DNA of 64,000 nucleotides from Natronosporangium sp035305625 (GCA_963809545.1 CAWEKD010000005.1:124001-188000), one strand, 5' to 3'; numbered from the stretch's first letter, positions 8,257-16,772 are shown. Program-made: numbers and translations. Notes: a model not told the origin generated them from the letters alone.

Positions 8257-9066
8257 TCAGGCGTGGGCCAGCACCGTGTCACTGAACCGCGGCCAGGCGT
8301 CGAGCGCCCACGGTCCAAACCGTTCGCCGGTCAGGGCCACACAGGCCAGATCGGCGTCGGGATCCACCCACAGGAACGTGCCCGTGGCGCCGAAATGACC
8401 GAACGTCCGCGGAGAGTTGCGGCTCCCGGTCCAGTGCGGGTGCTTGTGTCCCCGTAGCTCGAAGGCCAATCCCCACGGATTGGGGTCGAACCGACCGATC
8501 CCCGGCACCAGTCCGGCCAGGTCCGGGTACTGGACGGTGACCGCCTCCGCCAGGGTGTCGGGGGAGATCAAGGTGGGGCGTAGCAGCTCACGAGCGAACC
8601 GGAGCAAATCATCCACTGTGGAGACGATGCCGTGTGACGGCGACCCCTCCAGGGTGGTGTCACGCATCTCGAGCGGCTCCAGCACCGCCTGCTGCAGGTA
8701 GTCGCCGAAGGGGATCCCGGTCCGCGTGGCCAGGTGCTCCGCGAACCGCTCGATCCCCACATTGGAGTAGATCCGACGCGTGCCCGGCTCGGCCCGGACT
8801 CGATCAGTGTCGAAGTCCAGCCCGGAGGCGTGCGCCAACAGGTGCCGGACGGTGGCGCCGGGTGGACCGGCCGGCTCGTCCAGCTCGACCGCCCCCTCCT
8901 CCACCGCCACCAGCGCGGCCAGGCCGGTCAGCAGCTTGCTCACCGAGGCGATCCCCACCCGCCAGTGCTGGTCACCACCGCGAGCGCGGACCCCGTCTGG
9001 ACCGGTCACCCCAGCGGCGGCCTGTGGCACCGGCCACTGGGCGAGCAACTGTGAAAGATCCTCCAC
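8257..9066 (-). CDS. Serine hydrolase of the beta-lactamase/penicillin-binding family
   Basis: The 269-residue protein has the class C beta-lactamase / DD-peptidase fold motifs: SVSK (SxxK nucleophile and base) near residue 43, YSN near residue 101, and HFGATG (HxG in place of KTG) near residue 226. No signal peptide is visible with this start. The GTG at 9066 was chosen; the frame is open to 9270 but crosses the strong hairpin at 9153-9191 and gives a non-protein-like extension. Substrate is unknown: a cytoplasmic esterase or peptidase is as likely as a beta-lactamase. Confidence 0.85.
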   Translation of the reverse strand: MEDLSQLLAQWPVPQAAAGVTGPDGVRARGGDQHWRVGIASVSKLLTGLAALVAVEEGAVELDEPAGPPGATVRHLLAHASGLDFDTDRVRAEPGTRRIYSNVGIERFAEHLATRTGIPFGDYLQQAVLEPLEMRDTTLEGSPSHGIVSTVDDLLRFARELLRPTLISPDTLAEAVTVQYPDLAGLVPGIGRFDPNPWGLAFELRGHKHPHWTGSRNSPRTFGHFGATGTFLWVDPDADLACVALTGERFGPWALDAWPRFSDTVLAHA

Positions 9067-9152
9067 ACCGGCGACCCTACGGCATGCCCGACCTCCCCCG
9101 GCGCCACCGCCGCCATCGGTGCGAGCCAGGCGACACCGAGGCACACAGACGT

Positions 9153-9191
9153 GGGCGGCGTGGCCCCACCCCCGAACGGGCCACGCCGCCC
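9153..9191 (-). terminator. Terminator after the HtrA-like protease gene
   Basis: A perfect 14-bp GC-rich stem (9153-9166 with 9178-9191) and an 11-base loop lie 30 bases past the stop of the protease gene on the minus strand. Confidence 0.65.
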
Positions 9192-9220
9192 CCTTCCCCG
9201 GGAAGGCGAACCGCGTCTTG

Positions 9221-10357
9221 TCAGTCCGGTAAATCCCCCACGGTGACGGCCAGCCGTAGCGGCTGCCCACCCCGGTCCACCTGCAGGGGTAGTCGCGCCC
9301 CGACCCCGGCCCGCTGCACCGCGTTCACCAGGTCGTCGGAGTCGTTGATCTCCGCCCCACCCGCCTCGAGGACCACGTCCCCGGGGCGCAGCCCGGCGCG
9401 CGCCGCGGGGCTCCCCGCGGTCACGTCCTGGATCAAGGCACCGCCACCGCGGGCATCCCCCACCGACACCCCGATGTACGGGTGCGGAACCGGCGCGCCG
9501 GCCAGCAGCTTCTCGGCGGTCTGCGCAGCGGTGTTGGACGGGATGGCGAACCCCACCCCGATGTTGCCGGAGCTCACCCCCGAGGTGGCGATCGCGGAGT
9601 TGATCCCGATCACCTCTCCTGCCAGGTTGACCAGGGCGCCGCCGGAGTTCCCGGGATTGATCGGCGCGTCGGTCTGGAGCACCCCGGAGATCGAGGTCGC
9701 CACCGGCGGCTGACCCGGCGCCGGTGACGGCCGGTCCCCCACCTGGATGGTGCGATTCTTGGCGCTGATGATCCCCGAGGTGACGGTGCCTTCCAGCCCG
9801 AGTGGATTGCCCAGGGCGAGCACCGGTTGGCCGGGCACCACCGCGTCGCTGTCGCCGAACTCGGCCGGTACCAGGTCGTCCACGCCTTCGGCCTGAATCA
9901 CCGCCAGGTCTCCGGGTGGGTCGATCCCGACGACCTGGGCGACGGCCCGGTCTCCGTCACTGAAGGTCACCACGATCGCCTCCGCGAGCCCGGCGACCAC
10001 TACGTGGTAGTTCGTGAGTATGTGTCCGTCTTCGTCCAGCACCACCCCGGACCCGGTGCCGCCCCCCGCGCTGATCGACACCACGCTCGGCGACACCTCC
10101 GCCACCACGGCGGCCGAGTCGGTGACCTGGCCGGCCGCCCCGGACCCCCCCACCCCGGGGCGACCGGCCGTCTGCTCCTGGTCATCGAGCCGGGTGGCCA
10201 CCCAACCTCCGAACAGACCCGACCCGACCGCCACGAGCAGCAGCACCAGCGCAGCCACCAGTACGGTGGCGCGGCCAGGGCCCGGACGACGGGCCACCGG
10301 CGCGGTGGCCGGCGGACCGCCATCCCCCGTACCGGGTCCGATGCCGCTTTCGCGCAT
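9221..10357 (-). CDS. HtrA/DegP-like membrane-anchored serine protease with PDZ domain
   Basis: The 378-residue product has a short cytoplasmic segment, one transmembrane helix at about residues 29-52, a trypsin-like domain with NYHVV (His), GDLAVIQ (Asp) and PGNSGGAL (Ser), and a C-terminal PDZ domain with the GLRPGDVVLEAGG segment. This is the arrangement of envelope quality-control proteases such as mycobacterial PepD. The ATG at 10357 fits the membrane anchor; the frame remains open to 10498 without a credible N-terminus. It is divergent from the universal stress protein gene. Confidence 0.93.
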   Translation of the reverse strand: MRESGIGPGTGDGGPPATAPVARRPGPGRATVLVAALVLLLVAVGSGLFGGWVATRLDDQEQTAGRPGVGGSGAAGQVTDSAAVVAEVSPSVVSISAGGGTGSGVVLDEDGHILTNYHVVVAGLAEAIVVTFSDGDRAVAQVVGIDPPGDLAVIQAEGVDDLVPAEFGDSDAVVPGQPVLALGNPLGLEGTVTSGIISAKNRTIQVGDRPSPAPGQPPVATSISGVLQTDAPINPGNSGGALVNLAGEVIGINSAIATSGVSSGNIGVGFAIPSNTAAQTAEKLLAGAPVPHPYIGVSVGDARGGGALIQDVTAGSPAARAGLRPGDVVLEAGGAEINDSDDLVNAVQRAGVGARLPLQVDRGGQPLRLAVTVGDLPD

Positions 10358-10515
10358 GGCTCTACCTTGCCCCGCCAGCCTGCGGGTTAACTGAGTTGAA
10401 CCTGAGAGTCCCGTGAGAGTTCCTCGCACCGGGTGGCCCGGCTCACTCCCGGAGCGGGGAATACCGGCGAGCCCGGAACCGGTTTCATCCGGTGCCACGC
10501 GGGAACCGCGACCGT

Positions 10516-11019
10516 ATGCGCGAGGACGTCACACACCGCCACCGGGGCAACGGAGCCCACAACTACCTGATCGTGGTCGGGGTAGACGGTTCCGAAGGCG
10601 GGCACCGTGCCCTCCGGTGGGCCGCCCGGGAGGCGGCCGAGCGGGGTGGGACGGTGGAAGCGGTCGCGGCCTGGCGATGGGACTTGCCGGATTACGGGCT
10701 GGACCCGGGCCTGGGCCCCGGGGAACCCGAGGAGCGGGCCACCGCGCTGCTGCGGTCGGAGATTGATCTGCTGCCTTCCGATCTGCCGATCGCCAGCCAG
10801 GTGGTGGAGGGGCGGCCAGCCGACGCGCTCACCGCGATTGCCCGGGACGCGGACCTGCTGGTACTGGGCAGTCACGGACACAGCCGGGTGTGGCAAACCG
10901 TGCTCGGATCCGTGGCGGAGGAGTGCGTCCGGAAGGCGAACTGCCCGGTGGTGGTGATCCCGGTACCGCACCGGGAAGAACCGCCCGCCGAACCCGCTCC
11001 TCCGGTCACCAGCGGCTGA
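10516..11019 (+). CDS. Universal stress protein family protein
   Basis: A single UspA domain of about 145 residues with VVGVDGS near the N-terminus and the ATP-binding signature GSHGHSRVWQTVLGSVAEE, followed by a proline-rich tail. ATP-binding Usp proteins are linked to stress and dormancy survival. The start is uncertain: ATG at 10516 is used here, but a GTG at 10492 would add eight residues and neither has a clear Shine-Dalgarno sequence. It is divergent from the HtrA-like gene, so both share a 158-bp promoter region. Confidence 0.9.
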   Translation: MREDVTHRHRGNGAHNYLIVVGVDGSEGGHRALRWAAREAAERGGTVEAVAAWRWDLPDYGLDPGLGPGEPEERATALLRSEIDLLPSDLPIASQVVEGRPADALTAIARDADLLVLGSHGHSRVWQTVLGSVAEECVRKANCPVVVIPVPHREEPPAEPAPPVTSG

Positions 11020-11382
11020 CCAGGCCTGTCGGCGGCGCGGTGGTGGACACCCGGTTCACCGTACACCGACGGAGATGAGTGGTTTTACGGCCACGGACCG
11101 CCTATGGTGGCTGGTATGAACCCGGTCGCGTCTCCTCGCTGCGCTGCCGCTATGTGGGCAGCGGCGAGGTCTTGGCGTGGCGCTACGCGACCGGACCGGG
11201 GGGTGGTCCCGATCCGGATCACACCCACTGTCGCCGGCCGGCCCGCTATCCGCGGCACGGCCGACCAGGGACTGCTAAACCCCATCGGCCGTAGCCCGCC
11301 CGTACCGCCGAATCTCATCAGAAACGGCTACCAGGGCGGAGCTACCTAGCTTCGGCCCTTTTTTATTAAGGGGGACGGAACC
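11020..11382 (+). other. Intergenic region, no gene supported
   Basis: This 363-bp stretch holds a 7-bp hairpin at 11142-11163 and an AT-rich segment (about 11359-11371) directly before the ribosome binding site AGGGGG of the next gene. Short open frames here have no protein-like features. The promoter of the DksA-like gene probably lies here but no clear -35/-10 pair was found. Confidence 0.5.
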
Positions 11383-11706
11383 ATGACGACGGACATTCGA
11401 GATAACGCTGAGCACGACTGGATCGAAACGGTCCGGGCGAAACTCACCAGCGAACTCGACCAGCACCAGGCTCGCCTGGCGGAGCTATCCACCGACACCA
11501 GCGACCCCTCGGAGGCCCACCACCAGGTGGCGTTGGTCGCCGCCACCCGGGAGAGCATCGCGCGGGTCACCGAGGCACTCCGCCGGATCTCAGAGGGCTC
11601 CTACGGCATCTGTGAGAAGTGCTCCAACCGCATCCCGCAGGAGCGGCTGGAGGTTCTACCGCACGCGCGGTTCTGCGTGCCGTGCCAGGAGAAGCACGGC
11701 GCCTGA
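11383..11706 (+). CDS. DksA/TraR-family C4 zinc finger protein
   Basis: A 107-residue protein with an N-terminal helical region of about 70 residues followed by a C4 zinc finger, CEKC and CVPC spaced by 17 residues, with IPQERLEVLPHARFC between, typical of the zf-dskA_traR family. Members bind RNA polymerase through the secondary channel or have undefined regulatory roles; in actinobacteria several small versions exist. The ribosome binding site is strong. It converges on gdhA. Confidence 0.9.
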   Translation: MTTDIRDNAEHDWIETVRAKLTSELDQHQARLAELSTDTSDPSEAHHQVALVAATRESIARVTEALRRISEGSYGICEKCSNRIPQERLEVLPHARFCVPCQEKHGA

Positions 11707-11762
11707 GCTGCGCGGACCTGGGCGGGGCCGATCGGCCCCGCCCATCGTCTGGCCCGCCATCC

Positions 11763-13106
11763 TCAAATCAGTCCCTGAGCCAGCATCGCCTCGGCCACCA
11801 TCCGGAACCCGTCGATGTTGGCGCCGGCGACGTAGTTGCCGGGCATCCCGTACTCGTCCGCGGTGGCGTAGCAGCGGGCGTGGATGTCCTGCATGATCTC
11901 CCGCAGCCGCTGCTCCGAATACTCGAAGGTCCAGGAGTCGCGGGTGGCGTTCTGCTGCATCTCCAGCGCGCTGGCCGCCACCCCACCGGCGTTGGCCGCC
12001 TTGCCCGGGGCGAACCGCACCCGGGCGTCCATGAACACCCGTACCGCCTCCGGAGTGGTGGGCATGTTGGCGCCCTCCACCACCGTGGTGCAGCCGTTCT
12101 CCACCAGGGTGACGGCGTCGGCGGCGGTGAGCTCGTTCTGGGTGGCGCAGGGCAGGGCCACCTGACAGGGGACTTCCCAGACCGGTCGACCCGGGACGTA
12201 CGAGGCGTGCGGGCGCCGGGTCACGTACTCGCTGATCCGCGCCCGGCGTACCTCCTTCAGCTCCTTCAGCACCTCCAGGTCGATGCCTTTGTCGTCGACC
12301 ACGTAGCCGCTGGAGTCGGAGCAGGCCACCACGATCCCACCGAGCTGCTGCACCTTCTCGATCGCGTAGACCGCCACGTTGCCGGCGCCGGACACCACCA
12401 CCCGCTTGCCGTCCAGGCTGTCCCCGTCCACGCGCAGCATCTCTTCGGCGAAGAAGACGGTGCCGTACCCGGTGGCCTCCCGGCGGACCTGGGCACCGCC
12501 GTAGCTGAGCCCCTTACCGGTCAGCACCCCCGACTCGTACCGGTTGGTGATCCGCTTGTACTGGCCGAACAGGTAGCCGATCTCCCGGGCACCCACCCCG
12601 ATGTCTCCGGCCGGTACGTCGGTGTACTCCCCGATGTGCCGGTAGAGCTCGGTCATGAACGACTGGCAGAACCGCATCACCTCCCGGTCGGAGCGGCCCT
12701 TGGGGTCGAAGTCTGCCCCGCCCTTACCGCCGCCGATCGGCATCCCGGTCAACGCGTTCTTGAACAGTTGCTCGAACCCGAGGAACTTGACGATCCCCAG
12801 GTACACCGAGGGGTGGAAACGCAGGCCGCCCTTGTACGGACCGAGCGCACTGTTGAACTCCACCCGGAAGCCTCGGTTGATGTGCACCTCGCCCCGGTCG
12901 TCCTCCCAAGGGACCCGGAAAATGATCTGTCGTTCGGGCTCGCAGATCCGCTCGATGATCTTTGCTTCGGCGTACTCCGGGTGCCGCTGCAGCGCCGGTA
13001 CGACGCTGTCCAGGACCTCCCGTACGGCCTGGTGGAACTCGTGCTCACCAGGGTTGCGCCGGACCACGGCAGCGTAGATCTCCTCGACCCGGTCCCGTGC
13101 TGACAA
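11763..13106 (-). CDS. gdhA: NADP-type glutamate dehydrogenase GdhA
   Basis: It reversibly aminates 2-oxoglutarate to glutamate. The protein has the substrate-site PYKGGLRFHPSV, the catalytic-Lys segment PIGGGKGGADFDPKG, and the Rossmann motif VVSGAGNVAVYA. The TTG at 13106 was chosen because GGGGAGG lies 5 bases upstream and the product is then 447 residues, the standard length of hexameric GdhA; no ATG or GTG fits. The open frame continues to 13220, but that region is better explained by a short leader ORF in another frame (13135-13188) and a hairpin next to the ribosome binding site. Confidence 0.95.
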   Translation of the reverse strand: MSARDRVEEIYAAVVRRNPGEHEFHQAVREVLDSVVPALQRHPEYAEAKIIERICEPERQIIFRVPWEDDRGEVHINRGFRVEFNSALGPYKGGLRFHPSVYLGIVKFLGFEQLFKNALTGMPIGGGKGGADFDPKGRSDREVMRFCQSFMTELYRHIGEYTDVPAGDIGVGAREIGYLFGQYKRITNRYESGVLTGKGLSYGGAQVRREATGYGTVFFAEEMLRVDGDSLDGKRVVVSGAGNVAVYAIEKVQQLGGIVVACSDSSGYVVDDKGIDLEVLKELKEVRRARISEYVTRRPHASYVPGRPVWEVPCQVALPCATQNELTAADAVTLVENGCTTVVEGANMPTTPEAVRVFMDARVRFAPGKAANAGGVAASALEMQQNATRDSWTFEYSEQRLREIMQDIHARCYATADEYGMPGNYVAGANIDGFRMVAEAMLAQGLI

Positions 13107-13128
13107 CAGCTCCTCCCCGCAAGGTGTG

Positions 13129-13143
13129 CCGGCGCTACGCCGG
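13129..13143 (-). other. Hairpin around the leader ORF stop codon, upstream of gdhA
   Basis: CCGGCG and CGCCGG form a 6-bp stem whose three-base loop is the TAG stop codon of the leader ORF. It ends about 10 bases before the gdhA ribosome binding site. Ribosome position on the leader could therefore affect folding here; this is inference. Confidence 0.45.
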
Positions 13144-13188
13144 GGTGCGGTCAGACGTCCACGCCGTTGTGGACCAGGTTCCCTCCAT
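13135..13188 (-). CDS. Candidate 17-residue leader peptide upstream of gdhA
   Basis: An ATG at 13188 with GGGAGG six bases upstream opens a frame that encodes MEGTWSTTAWTSDRTPA and stops at TAG. It lies in a different frame from gdhA and ends 28 bases before the gdhA start. It has a better ribosome binding site and start codon than gdhA itself. Two Trp and five Thr codons in 17 are notable but do not point to one amino acid as the signal. A role in translational coupling or attenuation of gdhA is a hypothesis. Confidence 0.45.
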   Translation of the reverse strand: MEGTWSTTAWTSDRTPA

Positions 13189-13313
13189 GGTGCGCCTCCC
13201 GCGCTGATCTGCGAAATCAAGGCGACGCATGTCTCACCTGCTCGGACGCTTTCCCGGGCACCCGGCCATCTGCCACCGCTCTCCTGCCGGCTCGCAGCCA
13301 GGCGTACGCTGTG

Positions 13314-13331
13314 GGACGCACTACGGCGTCC
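13314..13331 (+). promoter_or_regulatory. Hairpin followed by T-rich run in the terC leader
   Basis: GGACGC and GCGTCC form a 6-bp stem with a 6-base loop, followed by GGTTTTCTT, 26 bases before the terC start codon. It resembles a small intrinsic terminator or attenuator. TerC-family genes are often controlled by manganese riboswitches, but no yybP-ykoY aptamer was recognised upstream. Confidence 0.35.
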
Positions 13332-13357
13332 GGTTTTCTTCCAGGAGGGGTTTGTCG

Positions 13358-14359
13358 ATGGAGGTGACCCCGCTGGGCTGGGGGATCACGATCGCCCTGA
13401 TCCTCGGCCTGCTCGCGCTGGACCTGTGGCAGTCGCTCCGCCCCCACCAGGTCCGCTTCCGGGAAGCGACGCTGTGGTCGCTTTTCTACATCGCGGTGGC
13501 GATCGGGTTCGGCCTGGTGTTCACGGCCGTGGCCGGCGGGGGCTACGGCGTGGAGTACTTCGCCGGCTACCTAGTGGAGAAGAGCCTCTCGGTCGACAAC
13601 CTGTTCGTGTTCGTAGTGATCATGTCGGTGTTCGCGGTCCCCCAGATCCACCAGCACAAGGTGCTGATCATCGGCATCATCCTGGCGCTGGTGCTCCGGG
13701 TGATCTTCATCATGGTCGGGGCCGCCCTGCTCTCCCTGTTCTCGTTCATGTTCCTGGTCTTCGGCCTGCTGTTGCTCTGGACCGCCGTCCAGCTGTACCG
13801 GCACCGGGACCAGGACCCGGACGTGGAGAACAACCTGCTGGTACGGACCACCCGTCGGGTGCTGCCGGTGACCGACGACTACGTGGGCGGCAAGTTGGTC
13901 ACCCGGGTCAACGGACGCCGGATGGTGACTCCGCTGATGGTGGTGCTGGTCGCGATCGGCGGGACCGATCTCTTGTTCGCCTTGGACTCCATCCCCGCGG
14001 TGTTCGGGGTCACCCAGGAGCCGTACATCGTGCTCGTCGCCAACGCGTTCGCCCTGCTGGGATTGCGGGCGCTGTACTTCCTGGTCACCGGCCTGTTGGA
14101 CCGGCTGGTCTACCTCTCCACGGGGTTGGCGGTGGTGCTGGGGTTCATCGGCGTGAAACTGATCCTGCACTGGGCCCACCAGCTCACCCCACGGGTGCCG
14201 GAGGTGGAGACGCCGGTGTCGCTGATCGTCATCGGGGTGATCTTGTCCATCACCGTGGTGGCCAGCCTGGTGAAGGCCAAGCGCGACCCGACCGCGCGGG
14301 CCCACGCCGGTGCGGTGATCGCCCCGCAAGCGCGGGAGCACCCCCGCACCAGGCGGTAG
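13358..14359 (+). CDS. TerC/Alx-family integral membrane protein
   Basis: A 333-residue protein with about nine transmembrane helices. It has the two acidic family motifs, VEKSLSVDNLFVF near residue 70 and GGTDLLFALDSIPAVFGVTQ near residue 210. TerC proteins are implicated in metal (manganese) export and tellurite or envelope stress resistance. The ATG at 13358 has a strong AGGAGG upstream; the open frame to 13229 is not protein-like. It is divergent from gdhA. Confidence 0.93.
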   Translation: MEVTPLGWGITIALILGLLALDLWQSLRPHQVRFREATLWSLFYIAVAIGFGLVFTAVAGGGYGVEYFAGYLVEKSLSVDNLFVFVVIMSVFAVPQIHQHKVLIIGIILALVLRVIFIMVGAALLSLFSFMFLVFGLLLLWTAVQLYRHRDQDPDVENNLLVRTTRRVLPVTDDYVGGKLVTRVNGRRMVTPLMVVLVAIGGTDLLFALDSIPAVFGVTQEPYIVLVANAFALLGLRALYFLVTGLLDRLVYLSTGLAVVLGFIGVKLILHWAHQLTPRVPEVETPVSLIVIGVILSITVVASLVKAKRDPTARAHAGAVIAPQAREHPRTRR

Positions 14360-14427
14360 CGCCCCGGCGGCTGGGTGCATCCACCGGGCCGCCCGCGCCC
14401 GATCCCCCGGTACCTCTCCTCGCAAGA

Positions 14428-14448
14428 GTTGAGCAACTCAGGCTCAAC
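14428..14448. promoter_or_regulatory. HAIR-type operator (HspR site) upstream of hsp20
   Basis: GTTGAGC, seven bases, GCTCAAC is a perfect inverted repeat with the arm spacing of the HspR-associated inverted repeat (consensus CTTGAGT-N7-ACTCAAG). It differs from that consensus at the outer and inner base of each arm. It lies about 108 bp upstream of hsp20, so repression by HspR is a reasonable inference. Confidence 0.7.
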
Positions 14449-14485
14449 TTTGGGAATAGCAGCGGTGTGGTCGGCGTCATAACAG

Positions 14486-14513
14486 GTGGATGGACGCGGG
14501 GGCGGCCATCCAC
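14486..14513 (+). other. Stem-loop in the hsp20 5' leader
   Basis: GTGGATGG and CCATCCAC form an 8-bp stem with a 12-base loop, 42 bases upstream of the hsp20 ATG. It does not cover the ribosome binding site (GAGGTGAG at 14542-14549), so it is not an obvious RNA thermometer. Confidence 0.35.
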
Positions 14514-14555
14514 ACACCACCGAGGACGTGACGTGGACATAGAGGTGAGTACCGG

Positions 14556-15008
14556 ATGAGCCTGCCGACGATTCGGCCTTCATCCTCGCTCAGCTGGTGG
14601 GATCCACTGCGCGAACTCGACGATCTGCACCAGCGGATGAACCAGCTCGTCAACTCCGTGTTCGGAAGCACCACGCTGGGCAACTCGACGTGGATCCCCG
14701 CGGCTGACGTCTCCGAGACCGACGACGCCTACCTCGTCGAGGTGGAGGTGCCGGGGGTCAAGCGGGACGACCTGGACGTCCAGACCACCGGGCACGAGCT
14801 GGCCATCACCGGTGAGTTCAAGGAGCGGGAGCGTGTCGGCTGGTGGCGGACCCGCACCCGGCGGGTAGGCCGATTCGAGTACCGTACGGCGCTACCGCAG
14901 GACGCTGACCTCGACCGGATCAGCGCGGATCTCGCCGACGGCGTCCTTACGGTCCGGGTGCCCAAGAGCGATCGGGCCCGGCCACGCCGGATCCCCATCA
15001 ACTCCTAG
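14556..15008 (+). CDS. Hsp20/alpha-crystallin small heat shock protein
   Basis: A 150-residue ATP-independent holdase chaperone. The N-terminal helix region contains WWDPLRELDDLHQRMNQL, followed by the alpha-crystallin domain with EVEVPGVKRDDLDV and the ADGVLTVRVPK strand; the C-terminus ends RRIPINS, carrying the I-x-I oligomerisation motif. It follows a HAIR-type operator and is followed by a strong terminator, so it is probably monocistronic and heat-induced through HspR. Confidence 0.95.
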   Translation: MSLPTIRPSSSLSWWDPLRELDDLHQRMNQLVNSVFGSTTLGNSTWIPAADVSETDDAYLVEVEVPGVKRDDLDVQTTGHELAITGEFKERERVGWWRTRTRRVGRFEYRTALPQDADLDRISADLADGVLTVRVPKSDRARPRRIPINS

Positions 15009-15015
15009 TCACCAC

Positions 15016-15046
15016 ACAGCCCGGCCGGATGACCCGGCCGGGCTGT
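15016..15046. terminator. Bidirectional terminator between hsp20 and a convergent gene
   Basis: ACAGCCCGGCCGG pairs perfectly with its complement across a 5-base loop (13 bp). It lies 8 bases after the hsp20 stop and 25 bases after the stop of the minus-strand secreted-protein gene. Confidence 0.75.
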
Positions 15047-15070
15047 GGTGTGTGTCTGCGCCCCGTCCCG

Positions 15071-15970
15071 CTACGGGGAACCGGGGAACGGCGTAGCCAG
15101 CGTCCCCGTCGGGGAGGGCAGCGGGGCGGTAGGACGGGGCGCCGGCGAGACCATCGACGGGGCCTGGGTGCCGGGTGCCTGCTGCGGCCATCCGGGCCGG
15201 TACGGTGGTGCGCCGTTCGGGTCCGTCGTGGCCGGGGGCGGATCCTGACCCGGCGGTGCGCTCTGAGGCGGCGTCTGCGGGGCGAGGTCCTGACTGGGCG
15301 GAGGCTGGTAGACCGGTGGTCCCGACGGCAGCGGGCCCTGGTACGGCGGTGCGCCTGCCGATGGCGGTGAATACCACTCGGGCCGGTGGCATTCCGGCGC
15401 CGGATAAGGCGACGAGGAAGAAACCGTGACGTAGGTGACGGTGTGAATCGTGACGATCTCTCCGGTGCTGGTGGTCACCTGCTGCTGGGAGGTGACCGTG
15501 TCGTGGAACGTCCCCGCCGTGCAGACACGCCCGTACAGCGGGCCACTACCCGGGTAGTAGTAGCCAGGGGTGATGTGGATGGTGAGTCCGGACTGGAACG
15601 GATGGTACGTCCCGCTCGGGGCGCCCATCCGGTAGACGCCGGGGCTGAAGAAACCGGCACTTTCCTGGACCGGCGGAGACGCCGCCGCGGGCGGCGTCGC
15701 GTGGCTCCCGATTCCCGAGCGGGGCGGTTGGCTACCGAGCCGCAGCTCCGCCCCGACCAACCCCTCCGGAAACCCCAACGCCTGCGCGGCTGACGGCCCC
15801 AGACTGAGAACCTGGCTGGAGGCGCCGACCTCCGGAGCCGCGGGTCCGGCGGACGGGTGCGCCTGCACAGCGCTGGTGAGTAACGGCGCGGCCGCCACCG
15901 CCACGGTCGACACGACCGCCAGCGGCAGGCCGCGCGCTTGCCGGAGATGACGTTTCCCTACACCGGCCAC
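15071..15970 (-). CDS. Secreted proline-rich protein of unknown function
   Basis: The 299-residue product starts with a basic segment and a hydrophobic stretch ending in SAVQA, a probable Sec signal peptide of about 36 residues. A middle domain of about 120 residues contains aromatic and Thr/Val-rich strands (YRMGAPSGTYHPF, HITPGYYYPGSGPLYG, then a Thr/Val-rich beta-like segment) with two Cys that could pair. The last 100 residues are Pro-, Gln- and Ser-rich. It may be a surface or wall-associated protein. I do not recognise a family. Its upstream region (15971-16078) is AT-richer than the surroundings and probably carries its promoter. Confidence 0.6.
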   Translation of the reverse strand: MAGVGKRHLRQARGLPLAVVSTVAVAAAPLLTSAVQAHPSAGPAAPEVGASSQVLSLGPSAAQALGFPEGLVGAELRLGSQPPRSGIGSHATPPAAASPPVQESAGFFSPGVYRMGAPSGTYHPFQSGLTIHITPGYYYPGSGPLYGRVCTAGTFHDTVTSQQQVTTSTGEIVTIHTVTYVTVSSSSPYPAPECHRPEWYSPPSAGAPPYQGPLPSGPPVYQPPPSQDLAPQTPPQSAPPGQDPPPATTDPNGAPPYRPGWPQQAPGTQAPSMVSPAPRPTAPLPSPTGTLATPFPGSP

Positions 15971-16078
15971 AGCACGACCTCCAGTGATGGATTGCTATCT
16001 ATGGGATGGCCGCACGACACATGTGCACCGAACGGCACAAACGACACCGGACCATCGGGCACCATGGCCAGCATATGG

Positions 16079-16429
16079 TCATAAAATACGCTTAACTGAC
16101 CAATCGGAAAAAATCTTCCAATGGGTATATAACTCCCTAGTCGGGCCGGCGACCAGGGCCAGGCCACCCAGCGTGGGGAGCCACCACCGCCTGCCCCGAC
16201 CATCCGTCCGCCGCGCCGCCTCCACCGCGAGCAGCAGCACGAACGCCGCCACCATCCCCCACCGCATCCCGTGCGGTATCCAGATGGCCCGGATCGGATC
16301 GTCCCCGTGCGGGGGCGGAGGCTCACCGTGGATGAGGAAACCGATCCGGCGCCACTGCCCGTCCGTGGCACGCGGCACGAACCCGTCCCGGGTCTCCTGC
16401 ACCAGCAACGCCCGGATGAGATTGACCAC
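16079..16429 (-). CDS. Possible small membrane protein or gene remnant
   Basis: The 116-codon end of a longer open frame looks protein-like: a charged N-terminal region, then two hydrophobic segments (MRWGMVAAFVLLLAVEAA and WWLPTLGGLALVAGP) and a polar tail. Upstream of about 16430 the same frame turns into Arg/Gly-rich sequence typical of non-coding high-GC DNA. The GTG at 16429 has no ribosome binding site. It could be the 3' remnant of a decayed gene or a real gene with a misread start. Confidence 0.3.
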   Translation of the reverse strand: MVNLIRALLVQETRDGFVPRATDGQWRRIGFLIHGEPPPPHGDDPIRAIWIPHGMRWGMVAAFVLLLAVEAARRTDGRGRRWWLPTLGGLALVAGPTRELYTHWKIFSDWSVKRIL

Positions 16430-16772
16430 CCGGGTCGGCGCCGGCCGCTGCCGTACCCGCCCCCACCCACCACGCCACCGCCAGCAGTTGCGTCGGCTAC
16501 GGCATCGTGGCGGACTCAAGAAACTACCTCCACCGCCACCATCACCGGATTCGTGGTCGCCCATCTCGCCGCCGCCGGCCTTTCCTTCGGCATGCTGCTG
16601 GCGGCCCGGATCGTCGCCGCGGGAGCCGCGGCGGCCGCGACTCCTGGCGATCCGCTCCGCCCAGCCGGGGACGGCGCTGCCGCAGGAGGCGTGATCACCC
16701 GGGTGCGGCCGGGCCCCATGCGGACGCTGCTGCCGCCCCGATTTGACGGAAGATCCACTGCTTGGAAGTTGA

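Noticed and set aside
11104..11349. 81-codon frame before the DksA-like gene
   Set aside because: No ribosome binding site, no protein-like composition and no neighbour logic.
13200..13357. yybP-ykoY manganese riboswitch upstream of terC
   Set aside because: The conserved aptamer bases could not be recognised; only a small hairpin is present.
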